Positions 8,196 through 16,244 of a DNA stretch of 64,000 nt are shown here, one piece after another (positions within the stretch are counted from its first letter, which is position 1; every line of letters begins with the position of its first letter). The DNA lies in contig JWTM01000532.1 in the NCBI GenBank assembly GCA_001749745.1, forward strand, positions 186,001-250,000, written 5' to 3'. This stretch comes from Candidatus Marispirochaeta associata (GTDB taxonomy: Bacteria; Spirochaetota; Spirochaetia; JC444; Marispirochaetaceae). The position numbers were made by a program, and so were the translations under genes. The notes beneath the pieces are model-generated. The model saw nothing but the letters and a program-made list of their open reading frames with translations, was not told the origin of the DNA and did not search any database.

Positions 8196-9611
8196 TCAAC
8201 CTGCCTTTTGAGTGAAGGTTACTGCTCTAAACTTACCGTACCGGTCCCGGAATTTCAAAGTTTTTCCCAATACATTTCCCCGGACTGATCCGCCGAGGAG
8301 CACATCCTCGTCGTCCACCTCGATCAGAAGCTCATCGCCTTCACCATGCAGGGTAGCCAGGAGATCCCCGGCCTTGGTGAGCGCCGCATCGAGACCGCTT
8401 ATCCCTTCGCAGACATAGAGTCGATCATTGGCCTTCAATTCGATAGTCTTTCTCCGTTCCCCATCCTCGAAGTCCACATTCAGGACCAAACGACGGCCGG
8501 CGAAGGCCCCCCGGCTGATGAGTAGAATGATCAGGAGGATCAGGAGCAGAACCAGTAAGCCGGCCACTATATAGGGCCAGTAACGGGCGATGAATCCGAG
8601 GGGTAGAATCTCAGCCTGAAAGACCGCCGGGGTGAATACCGGTCCTGTAGCGAAATCGATGCGCACCTCGATCTCTTCACCCGCCAGCGACTCCTGGCCG
8701 TCGTAGTTCAAGGGTATGGTATAACTCTCGGTGGAGTCCGGCGACACCGAGAGTTCGATATCCCGTCCAACCACCGTCTCTCCTCGGGGAAGATCAAAGT
8801 ATACCCTATCGATGCGGATGGTCTGGACTTCGGCGTATCCGCTGCTCTCTAAATCGAGCTTTAAGCGGCTGCGGCCGCGGCGGGAAAAATCCCGTGCCTG
8901 CGGCTGATTGGCGATAACTACGGTTCCCAGGAGTTCCTTGGTCTCTTCAGCGATCTCCTCCGGGGTCGGTTCTTCGTCGGTTTCGGAGTAGGTCCCGCTC
9001 AGGGTGTCGGCGAGTTCCTTGGCGGCATTTCCCGATCCGATACCGAGAATATGTATCTTCCAGCCCTGTTTCTGGATGACCTTGCTGTTCTCCAGAAACT
9101 CATGGTTGAAGCTGCCGTCGGGGGAGTAGTACTGGCTCTCCGGCGGAGCTTCCTGTTTGCCGTCGGTAATGAGGAGCATATAGCGGCGCCGTTGCCGGTC
9201 GTCATAACGCGTCAGCGTGGCCTGGAGTTGATCGAGGGCGTTGCCTATGTCGGTGTAGTAGCCGTCGGCGGCGATGGCCTTGACGGTTCGGGTCAGCTGC
9301 TCCTCCTGGTCCGCAAGGGAACCGACCTCGGTGGCGAAAAGTACCTCCGCTTTTCCGTAGAACTGCAGGAGCAAAAAGAAGTCGCCGTCGATGAGGATGT
9401 TGTTGATAATTTCGTCTTTGACGTACTCGGTAACTGAATCTATCTCCTCTACCATAGAGAGGGACTTGTCCAGCACCAGAAAAACATCGATATTTTCCTC
9501 TCTATCGTCGGAAAAAAGCGAGAAAGGCGCGAAGAGGAGGGCGAGGATCAGGATTGTGATCAATTTGGAGAAAATAGACAATAAATGATCGTTTTTTGCT
9601 GAATTCATCAT
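8196..9611 (-). CDS. vWA-domain membrane protein (TP0750-like position)
   Basis: The 471-residue product has a signal sequence or signal anchor (about 10-34), then a von Willebrand A domain with an intact MIDAS: Asp48-x-Ser50-x-Ser52 in LVLDKSLSM, a Thr in GYYTDIGNAL and an Asp in LLITDGK. A beta-rich region follows, then a strongly hydrophobic helix (about 345-368, GLLVLLLILLIILLIS) and a cytoplasmic-looking C-terminal domain of about 100 residues. Exported, membrane-anchored and divalent-metal-dependent ligand binding are inferred. Two tandem ATGs open the gene; an AAAGGTG site precedes them. T. pallidum TP0750, a vWA protein next to pallilysin, is the likely counterpart by position. Confidence 0.75.
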   Translation of the reverse strand: MMNSAKNDHLLSIFSKLITILILALLFAPFSLFSDDREENIDVFLVLDKSLSMVEEIDSVTEYVKDEIINNILIDGDFFLLLQFYGKAEVLFATEVGSLADQEEQLTRTVKAIAADGYYTDIGNALDQLQATLTRYDDRQRRRYMLLITDGKQEAPPESQYYSPDGSFNHEFLENSKVIQKQGWKIHILGIGSGNAAKELADTLSGTYSETDEEPTPEEIAEETKELLGTVVIANQPQARDFSRRGRSRLKLDLESSGYAEVQTIRIDRVYFDLPRGETVVGRDIELSVSPDSTESYTIPLNYDGQESLAGEEIEVRIDFATGPVFTPAVFQAEILPLGFIARYWPYIVAGLLVLLLILLIILLISRGAFAGRRLVLNVDFEDGERRKTIELKANDRLYVCEGISGLDAALTKAGDLLATLHGEGDELLIEVDDEDVLLGGSVRGNVLGKTLKFRDRYGKFRAVTFTQKAG

Positions 9612-9641
9612 TCGTCACCGCACCTTTGAAGATTTTTATAA

Positions 9642-9669
9642 ATAGTACCATGCTCGTAATGTTATACAA
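9642..9669 (-). promoter_or_regulatory. Promoter of the vWA-DHH-pallilysin-like operon
   Basis: On the minus strand TTGTAT (9664-9669) and TACTAT (9642-9647) are 16 bases apart, followed by a 30-base leader containing AAAGGTG before the ATG pair at 9606-9611. It is divergent from the cfpA promoter, so both transcription units share one 150-base control region. Confidence 0.5.
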
Positions 9670-9681
9670 AGTGTAAAAACT

Positions 9682-9729
9682 AAAAAAAAAAAAAAACGTG
9701 CTTTACATTTTCAGAGGCATGTTGATAAT
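9682..9729 (+). promoter_or_regulatory. Strong cfpA promoter with A-tract (UP-like) upstream
   Basis: TTTACA (9702-9707) and GATAAT (9724-9729) are separated by 16 bases, each 5 of 6 to the sigma70 consensus. A run of 15 adenines (9682-9696) sits just upstream of the -35 box, where an UP element would bind the RNA polymerase alpha subunit. The ribosome site AAGGAGA (9750-9756) is 5 bases before the ATG. High expression, fitting a structural protein, is inferred. Confidence 0.65.
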
Positions 9730-9761
9730 CTTAAAGAGAACTAAGATGTAAGGAGAGTCGC

Positions 9762-11801
9762 ATGGGAAGCATAGATCTACCGAAAAGTCCGATGGTGTTT
9801 CACCCGGAAAAACGGAGTGCGGTGGGTTCGAGAAACTCTCTCGCTCAAGAAAGCCGTGATCAACAGGCCGAAGTTGACCGCCTACTCGAGGAAGAAGTCG
9901 ATAAGGTAATGAACCATGTACAGACGAAACTGCCCAAGGATGTCCTTGAGCGTCTCGATGTTATGGGTGGGTTGAAAGAGAAGGTCTATAACTATTTCAA
10001 CCAGAATTATCAAAACATGTTTAACCGTTATATCGTCACCACCGAGGACGAAATGGTTAAGAAGGTGCGGAACTTCATCGACCGCGAAGAGATGAAGGTC
10101 CTAACCCGCTATACCCCCAAGGAAATCGCCGCGTTGCTTGATGAGGTCGGCGGTTCCGACCGTTTCAACACCGGTGAGATCGAGAAATCCCTGGTGAATA
10201 TGTATGGTCACCTCCAGGGACACATCCAGCGGGGTGTAAACGATCTGGAGAACCTGACCAACTCGCTCTTGCGGCAGAAGACCGACGTCGGTGCCTTCAT
10301 CCGCGGCGAGAATGCCTACTCAGTCGTTAAGTGTGCATTCAAGGACAACATCTACAAGCCGAAGGTCGTCTCCGACGTCAAGCTCTCGGTCAATATTCTT
10401 GATTCTGAGCTGATCAGTCCGATCTTCCATTATCAGGTTACCGTAGAGTTCCTGATCAAGGACCTGATCTCCAAACATATCATGGACAACATCGATAAGG
10501 AGATCGAACAGTTCAAGGATCAGCGCATCGACGAGGGCCTCGATGAGATGAACGACTCCGAGATCATCTTCGAGAAGATGAAAAGGGTCGAGAATCACAC
10601 CTCCGACGACGCGGAGAACCCAAAATCGAACCGCTACAAGTATTTCGCGAAGACCCTGATGGAACGGATCGAGGGCTTGCGGGCCGAGATCGATCCCGAA
10701 TCCTTCGATCAGCTCAATATTCGCGAGAATCTGAAAGAGATCATCGACATCGAGAATATCCGGAACCGGGGTTTTAATACGGCGGTTAACTCGATTACCT
10801 CCATCCTCGACACCTCGAAGATGGGCTATCAGTATATCGAGAACCTGAAGAACGCCCGGGAGCTGATTATCCGCGAGTACGAGGATACCGATTCGGCCCA
10901 TCTTCCCGACGAGCGCTATCAGATCCGGATGAAGTTCTACGACAACGCTCAGTTGATCGAAGAGCGAAAGGCCTACGACGTGATGATCAAATCCCTCGAG
11001 GTCGAGGTTCAGCACATCTGGGACGTTCTGGACATGGTCTACGAAGACACCAAATTCTGGAAACGGATCAGCGACTTCAAGGATCTGGCGGCGATCTACA
11101 AGAACAAGATCCGCAAGAAGATCAAGACCAAGACCGGCGATCCTCTCTATGAAGATATCGAGAAGAGCTGGGACGAGATCTCCTTCGTCGCACCCGCCGA
11201 GACGCAGGTCGAGAGGATGAACCGCACCTATCTCTTCGAGAAGGACAAGGTCAAGAACCGGCTGATCCTGATGAAGGACAAACTGCAGGATATGTACGGC
11301 TTCCGCTATCCCGTTCAGCGGCGGGTTATGGAAGACCGGCTCCAGTTCCTGGAGAGGGAGTTCAACAAGTTCGACTACATCATCAATCCCTACCATATCC
11401 AGCCTGGTCTGCTGCTCGACGTGGACATTACCTCGATCAAGCGCAAAAAGGCGACCCTGGACGGAATGGCCAATGTGCTCAACGAGTTCCTCCACGGGGT
11501 CTCCAAAGGCTTCCAGGACGCGGCCTTCGCCGCCTTCTCTCGCCGTCGTTCGACTGTCCGGGAGGACATCGATATGCACTTCTCCTCCATCGAGGAAGAG
11601 GCTGCGGCCCAGGAGCAGGGTGGACTGGCATACCTGGATATGCTCAACTCGGAACCGGCCAGCGCTCCCGAGCCGAAGAGCTCGACCAAGGCGCCGGCAA
11701 ACAAGGGCGTTGTCGACGCTCCAGCAAAAAAGAAGCCCGCTAAGAAACGGGGCAGGCCGCGGAAGAGCAAGTCCAAGGATTCCGGATTAACAACTATTTA
11801 A
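9762..11801 (+). CDS. cfpA: Cytoplasmic filament protein A
   Basis: CfpA is the subunit of the ribbon of cytoplasmic filaments running along the cell body of treponemes and related spirochaetes, needed for normal cell division in Treponema. The 679 residues equal the known CfpA size, and the sequence is charged, helical and coiled-coil-like throughout with no signal or membrane segment. Opening residues MGSIDLPKSPMVFHP and the DKVMNHVQTKLPKDV region fit my recollection of the family. The last 45 residues are different in character: Ala/Pro/Lys-rich and ending with an AT-hook-like RGRPRK at about 663-668. A strong promoter precedes the gene and a perfect hairpin terminator follows, so cfpA is mainly monocistronic. 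Confidence 0.88.
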   Translation: MGSIDLPKSPMVFHPEKRSAVGSRNSLAQESRDQQAEVDRLLEEEVDKVMNHVQTKLPKDVLERLDVMGGLKEKVYNYFNQNYQNMFNRYIVTTEDEMVKKVRNFIDREEMKVLTRYTPKEIAALLDEVGGSDRFNTGEIEKSLVNMYGHLQGHIQRGVNDLENLTNSLLRQKTDVGAFIRGENAYSVVKCAFKDNIYKPKVVSDVKLSVNILDSELISPIFHYQVTVEFLIKDLISKHIMDNIDKEIEQFKDQRIDEGLDEMNDSEIIFEKMKRVENHTSDDAENPKSNRYKYFAKTLMERIEGLRAEIDPESFDQLNIRENLKEIIDIENIRNRGFNTAVNSITSILDTSKMGYQYIENLKNARELIIREYEDTDSAHLPDERYQIRMKFYDNAQLIEERKAYDVMIKSLEVEVQHIWDVLDMVYEDTKFWKRISDFKDLAAIYKNKIRKKIKTKTGDPLYEDIEKSWDEISFVAPAETQVERMNRTYLFEKDKVKNRLILMKDKLQDMYGFRYPVQRRVMEDRLQFLEREFNKFDYIINPYHIQPGLLLDVDITSIKRKKATLDGMANVLNEFLHGVSKGFQDAAFAAFSRRRSTVREDIDMHFSSIEEEAAAQEQGGLAYLDMLNSEPASAPEPKSSTKAPANKGVVDAPAKKKPAKKRGRPRKSKSKDSGLTTI

Positions 11802-11811
11802 GTGAATCGTC

Positions 11812-11844
11812 GATACCCCCTCCTGCGAGGGGGTATCTTTTTTT
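11812..11844 (+). terminator. Intrinsic terminator after cfpA
   Basis: A perfect 11-base-pair stem (GATACCCCCTC / GAGGGGGTATC) with a CTGC loop is followed by seven thymines (11838-11844). It lies 10 bases after the cfpA stop and 21 bases before the next start codon, so downstream genes need read-through or their own start. Confidence 0.93.
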
Positions 11845-11865
11845 GATGGTGAAAAAGGAAAAAAT

Positions 11866-12879
11866 ATGGGAACATTAGAGCACGCCTACGAACGTTTTTA
11901 TACACGGGACGGTTTTAACGCATCTCTCGGACACTTTCAGGCCGTTGCCAATCTGATTCCAGAAATCCAGGATAAACAGAATCTCGCCGATCTGGTAAAC
12001 GATCAATCCGGCGATGCTGATATTCAACAGAATCAGTTGGGGCCGATTATCTACGCTCTGCTGGTCGATAAGTACGGCTACAGCTATAAATCCTACAATA
12101 TGAAAGAGAACATGGAGTCCTTCGATGAGCTTCATGATGCCATAAGCGCCTGGGATGCGGTCGATCTGGTTCTGACCTACCAGCATCCCGAACTCGGTCT
12201 ACAGATTATCAACCCCAAAAGCAAAGAGCATTGGGAATCCCTCGACATGCTGCGGAAAAATGAGCTGGTAACCATTTATGCCGGCGGACTCGACAAAGGA
12301 GTCGACCCCACGGTAGCGGAGAAAGCAGTCGACGCGCTAGTCGATTTCCTGTCCGGCAAGAAGGGTAAATCTCCGGCGATTCTTCTGAAAGGCTCCTTTA
12401 AACCGGCAAAGCCGAAAAAGAAGGCCGCCCCCAAGAAGAGCGGCACCCCAACTAAAACGAAGCGAGGTCGTCCGAAGAAGAGCGAAGAGCCTGAAGCTGC
12501 GGCACCGCCTAAAGAAGCGCCTGTGAAGAAGGAGACCGGCGGTGGAAAACGGAGAATGACTCCGTTCTATTCGGTACCGGTTACCAATGAGCTCTTTCAT
12601 AACGGTAACGTCGAGGCGTGGAAGCGCATCATTCAGAGTTACCAGACCAAGCATCCCGGACTCGAGGTCTACATTTTCTACGAAGGGGAGAGGATCCACG
12701 ATATCCACGCTCTCTTTAAGTGGGGCAAGGTCAAGCACGGGAGCACTATCGTTTTCGCCGTAGCCGGAGAGGAGATCAAGGACGTCGCTAAACTGCAGCG
12801 TTATCTGCGCCAAGGCGCGAGTCCCCGGTTTGAAGATTTCCTGCGCTTCCCGGTCAACACGGTTCTGAATTTATTCTGA
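11866..12879 (+). CDS. Unknown two-domain protein with Lys-rich AT-hook-like linker
   Basis: I do not recognise a named family. The 337 residues divide into an N-terminal helical domain (about 1-175, containing IIYALLVDKYGYSYKS), a linker of about 55 residues very rich in Lys, Ala and Pro with RGRPKK at 200-205, and a C-terminal domain (about 231-337) with MTPFYSVPVTNELFHNGN, HPGLEVYIFYEGERI and HALFKWGKVKHGS. No signal or membrane segment is seen, so it is cytosolic. It lies between cfpA and the PPDK-like gene; the same slot (TP0747) exists in T. pallidum as I recall. The linker matches the CfpA tail in composition, which hints at a shared partner such as DNA or the filament. That link is inference. 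Confidence 0.7.
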   Translation: MGTLEHAYERFYTRDGFNASLGHFQAVANLIPEIQDKQNLADLVNDQSGDADIQQNQLGPIIYALLVDKYGYSYKSYNMKENMESFDELHDAISAWDAVDLVLTYQHPELGLQIINPKSKEHWESLDMLRKNELVTIYAGGLDKGVDPTVAEKAVDALVDFLSGKKGKSPAILLKGSFKPAKPKKKAAPKKSGTPTKTKRGRPKKSEEPEAAAPPKEAPVKKETGGGKRRMTPFYSVPVTNELFHNGNVEAWKRIIQSYQTKHPGLEVYIFYEGERIHDIHALFKWGKVKHGSTIVFAVAGEEIKDVAKLQRYLRQGASPRFEDFLRFPVNTVLNLF

Positions 12880-12897
12880 GCGATAAAGGAAGTAGAT

Positions 12898-15543
12898 ATG
12901 GCTGCCAATAAAAATATCCATTTTTTTAGTCAAAATATTCGCCCGAAGGATGATGCCGTCTTGGATAAAGCGGGGTTACGCGGCAAGCAAGCCCTTGAAT
13001 TCGCATCCCTGGACCTTCCGATTCTTCCGGGTTTCATTTTAGACGCCGAAATCGCGGCGCATCTAGAAGAACTTAATTTTAAGAAAGAGACCAACACCTA
13101 CCTGAAGCGTTTCGGCGATGTGGTCGGGAAGAAGTTCGACGATCCTGGAAATCCCCTGCTGCTCAAGATCGTTATAAGTCCCAACCTGGCGATAGTTCAT
13201 TATCCGACCCTCCATAACTTCGGCTTAACCGATGCGACGATTCCCGGATTCTGTTCCTTTGTAGGAGAAACCTTCGGCTACCATGAAGTTCTTTTCATGC
13301 TGCACGGTATCTTGGAAATTGAGCTGAAGATCGCCGAACTCGAGAATCGTGAGAAAGACAAGACTAAGCTGGAGAAGAGTTTAGCAGAGCTCAAAGATAT
13401 CTTAGGAAGCGACAGCGGCGCGAAGGTCCTGAAGAAGGCATTCGATACATACCGCAAATTGCTTCCCGACGCATATTTCAGCGACTCCTATTCACAGATG
13501 GAGATAGCCCTCAAACGAATCAGTCTGATGTTGAAGCTCGACGATTTGGATGACGAGGATGCGGCAATACTGGTTCAGCCCATGGTTTACGGCAACTACG
13601 GGAAAGAGAGCGCCTCGGGAAGCTTCTACACCAGGGATATCGTCAGCGGTGAGGATCAGCTCCAGGGCTGGTACAACCAGAACAAGTTCGACACCATCGA
13701 TATCGAAGGCAAGGATATAAACAAAATCGGAACCAGCTTCTTGAAGGTTCTGCGGAAGATTGCAAAGACCGTGGAGGATCACTTTAAGGAGATTCGATTT
13801 ATCCGCTTCACTATCGAGAACAAGAAGGTTTGGCTGATTGAACAGCGCCCGCTGATGACCAAATCGGCCCAGGCGGATATTAAAACCCTGCTCGACCTCA
13901 ACAAGCGCAAGGTCGTCGACGACGCCTATATCATCCAGAAAATGAAGCCCGGCCAACTCAATGAGATTCTGCATCCGGTGGTCGATATGAAGTCTACCAA
14001 GGGGCTGCAGGAGATAACCGGCGGCATTTCCGGTGCACCGGGCGCCGCTATCGGACGGGTCTACTTTACTACCGAGGGCTTGTTGGAGGCCTACAAGGTC
14101 GCCCAGCTCGAGGGGACGGATACCCAGTTTATTCTCTGCATGGAGGCTACCTTCGCCGAGGATGTAAAGGCTATCGAGGTTGCCACCGGCGTGCTTTCTT
14201 CCGAAGGGGGCTACTCGGCCCATGCTTCGGTTGTAGCCCGACAGTATGGAAAGGTATCCCTGGTAAAGCCGGAGCTAAAATTCGGCACAAAGAAGGCTAC
14301 CATCGGCAGCGTTACCCTCAAGGAGGGGGATTATATCACCCTCAACGTTCCCCATTACGGTGAACCGCAGATTTACATCGGCAAGGCCGCTCTGATCGAA
14401 CCTTCGCCCGAGGGCTCCGGTCTGCTCGAGTACGTGGACATCGTCAAGAAGTTCGTCAAGGATTTCCATGTGCGGGTCAACGCGGACAATCCCCACGACG
14501 CGGAATTAGCGGTCAACTTCGGCGCCGAGGGTATCGGCCTCTGCCGGACAGAGCATATGTTCTTTAACGAGAAGCGAATCAATGTCTTCCGGGAGTTGAT
14601 CATCTCCGAGAACAAAGCGGACCGGGACGCGGCCTTAAAAAAACTCAAGCGGATGCAGGTGCAGGATTTTACCGGCATCTTCAAGGCCATGAACGGCAAA
14701 GAGGTTACCATTCGTCTCCTCGATGCGCCGCTGCACGAGTTTCTGCCTCACAACGATACGGAGATGGGCTACTTCATGGAGCATCTGAAGGCTCAGAAGA
14801 AGTTCCAGAATATCAGTCTTAAAGAAGTAAAGAACCGCTGCGCTGGATTGCGGGAATTCAATCCCATGCTGGGACACCGGGGGTGCCGCATTGCTGTTTC
14901 CTATCCGGAGATTTACAAGATGCAGGTCGAAGCCCTCTTCGAGGCCGCCTACGCCCTGCGTTCGGAGAAGGTAAAGGTTCTCCCAGAGATCATGATCCCG
15001 CTGATCATGAACGCCGAAGAGTTGAAACTCATCGTCTACGGCAAGAAGATCGAAGGGGACTACTACGAGGGTCTGACGGAAGTGGCCGAGCAGGTGCGGA
15101 AGAGCGCCGGCGGACGGGAGATCCCCTACAAAATCGGTACCATGATTGAACTGCCCGCGGCGGCCTTGAGCGCCGGGAAGATAGCTCGCTACGCGGAGTT
15201 CTTCTCCTTCGGCACCAACGACCTGACCCAAACTACCCTGGGGCTTTCCCGGGACGACTTCAACTCCTTCATGCCCGATTATACCCAGTTCGATATTCTC
15301 AATGGAAACCCTTTTCAGGAGCTGGACGATAATGTGAAGGAATTGATACAGAGCGCCGTACGCCGGGGAGTCATGACCAGGCCAGGTCTCTCCAAGGGCT
15401 TATGCGGCGAGCACGGGGCTATCCCGGAGAACATCCGCTTCTGCATGGATGCAGGCTTGGATTATGTCTCCTGCTCGGTCTACTCCGTTCCGATAGCCTT
15501 GTTGGCGGTTGCGCAGTTAGAGGTTGAAAGGGCCGAGGCCTAA
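12898..15543 (+). CDS. ppdK: Pyruvate phosphate dikinase-like protein with diverged ATP-binding domain
   Basis: PPDK interconverts pyruvate + ATP + Pi and PEP + AMP + PPi. The 881-residue length fits. The swivelling domain keeps the phosphorylatable His442 (GGYSAHASVVAR), and the PEP/pyruvate barrel is intact: LCRTEHMFF, RLLDAPLHEFLP, LGHRGCRIAVSYPEI, GTMIELPAAAL, FFSFGTNDLTQTTLG and catalytic Cys859 in DYVSCS. The N-terminal ATP-grasp part differs: where PPDK has SVRSGAR.SMPGMMDT with an essential Arg, residues 90-105 read KIVISPNLAIVHYPTL, and the early GGKGANL loop is RGKQALE. Later motifs (FYTRD, EQRPLM) persist. Synteny with cfpA matches T. pallidum TP0746. Whether it still uses ATP is open; PEP-dependent partial activity or a regulatory role is possible. 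Confidence 0.75.
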   Translation: MAANKNIHFFSQNIRPKDDAVLDKAGLRGKQALEFASLDLPILPGFILDAEIAAHLEELNFKKETNTYLKRFGDVVGKKFDDPGNPLLLKIVISPNLAIVHYPTLHNFGLTDATIPGFCSFVGETFGYHEVLFMLHGILEIELKIAELENREKDKTKLEKSLAELKDILGSDSGAKVLKKAFDTYRKLLPDAYFSDSYSQMEIALKRISLMLKLDDLDDEDAAILVQPMVYGNYGKESASGSFYTRDIVSGEDQLQGWYNQNKFDTIDIEGKDINKIGTSFLKVLRKIAKTVEDHFKEIRFIRFTIENKKVWLIEQRPLMTKSAQADIKTLLDLNKRKVVDDAYIIQKMKPGQLNEILHPVVDMKSTKGLQEITGGISGAPGAAIGRVYFTTEGLLEAYKVAQLEGTDTQFILCMEATFAEDVKAIEVATGVLSSEGGYSAHASVVARQYGKVSLVKPELKFGTKKATIGSVTLKEGDYITLNVPHYGEPQIYIGKAALIEPSPEGSGLLEYVDIVKKFVKDFHVRVNADNPHDAELAVNFGAEGIGLCRTEHMFFNEKRINVFRELIISENKADRDAALKKLKRMQVQDFTGIFKAMNGKEVTIRLLDAPLHEFLPHNDTEMGYFMEHLKAQKKFQNISLKEVKNRCAGLREFNPMLGHRGCRIAVSYPEIYKMQVEALFEAAYALRSEKVKVLPEIMIPLIMNAEELKLIVYGKKIEGDYYEGLTEVAEQVRKSAGGREIPYKIGTMIELPAAALSAGKIARYAEFFSFGTNDLTQTTLGLSRDDFNSFMPDYTQFDILNGNPFQELDDNVKELIQSAVRRGVMTRPGLSKGLCGEHGAIPENIRFCMDAGLDYVSCSVYSVPIALLAVAQLEVERAEA

Positions 15544-15578
15544 TTAAGTTCTATACTCTTTTAAGTTTATTAAAAAGA

Positions 15579-15607
15579 AGCTGCCCTTGATGGGCAGCTC
15601 TTTTTTT
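15579..15607. terminator. Bidirectional intrinsic terminator between ppdK-like gene and the convergent gene
   Basis: AGCTGCCC (15579-15586) pairs with GGGCAGCT (15592-15599) around a TTGAT loop, followed by seven thymines on the plus strand. On the minus strand the same stem is followed by TCTTTTT, so it can also end the small gene transcribed from the other side. Confidence 0.88.
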
Positions 15608-15657
15608 GTAGTGATCAAGAACAGTAGCGGCTTAGGATAGAAAGAGGGGCTCGTTCT

Positions 15658-16203
15658 TTAAAAAGTTCCGAAACGTTGAATCCCTTCTACCACATACTTC
15701 GCCGCCTTTTTAGCGTCCACCTTCGGTACGCCGGCTTCCTTGTTGATGGTTTCGGTAAAGAAGTACTCCATGGTATTCAATACATCTTCGGTATTGAAGA
15801 TAAGGAGAGCGAAGTTAATTCCCGTGGGCTTCAAGATGGTGAAGGAGCCGTAGGTGACGGCGGGGTCCTTGCTGACCATAACCTTGGTTTGATTCTTAGC
15901 GGTAAAGATTTCCAGCTCGCTGAAGCGGTGGGGAACCTGATAGTTCGTTTTGCGCACATAGGGTTCCACATGTTTCTCGGGGTAGTTGGCAGGTTCCACC
16001 AGTACATGGAGTTTGCTGCCGTCGGTCTGAAAGGTCAGGCCGTCTTCGGTAAGATAGATGCTCTTCACGCCGTTGTAGGCGACAACTTCATATTTGGAGT
16101 AGGCCGAGTTACGGTCGAAGAATGATGAGACGATGTAGCCCCCGTCCCGGGGTAGTTTGTCCTCTGCGTATGCCTGGAATAGATCAAGCGCCTTTGTAGC
16201 CAT
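15658..16203 (-). CDS. Conserved-looking hypothetical protein, 181 residues
   Basis: No family is recognised. The soluble product starts MATKALDLFQAYAEDKLP and has mixed alpha/beta composition: YIVSSFFDRNSAYSKYEVVAYN near the N-terminus, several strand-like stretches (KLHVLVEP, TKVMVSK, GSFTILKPTGINFALLIFN), and a helical Lys-rich end (DAKKAAKYVVEGIQRFG). There is no signal peptide. Two ATGs are adjacent; AGGAGG lies 5 bases before the second (16201-16203), which is preferred, and only 2 before the first. The gene follows the TPR gene by about 40 bases on the same strand and may share its transcript. Confidence 0.7.
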   Translation of the reverse strand: MATKALDLFQAYAEDKLPRDGGYIVSSFFDRNSAYSKYEVVAYNGVKSIYLTEDGLTFQTDGSKLHVLVEPANYPEKHVEPYVRKTNYQVPHRFSELEIFTAKNQTKVMVSKDPAVTYGSFTILKPTGINFALLIFNTEDVLNTMEYFFTETINKEAGVPKVDAKKAAKYVVEGIQRFGTF

Positions 16204-16244
16204 CATGTCCTCCTCTGGTCAGTATAAGTGAGAGAGGAAGAATT

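Noticed and set aside
10320..11579. A 419-codon open frame on the minus strand inside cfpA
   Set aside because: It lies wholly opposite a recognisable gene, has low-complexity Leu/Val/Asp-rich translation, and reflects codon-bias mirroring.
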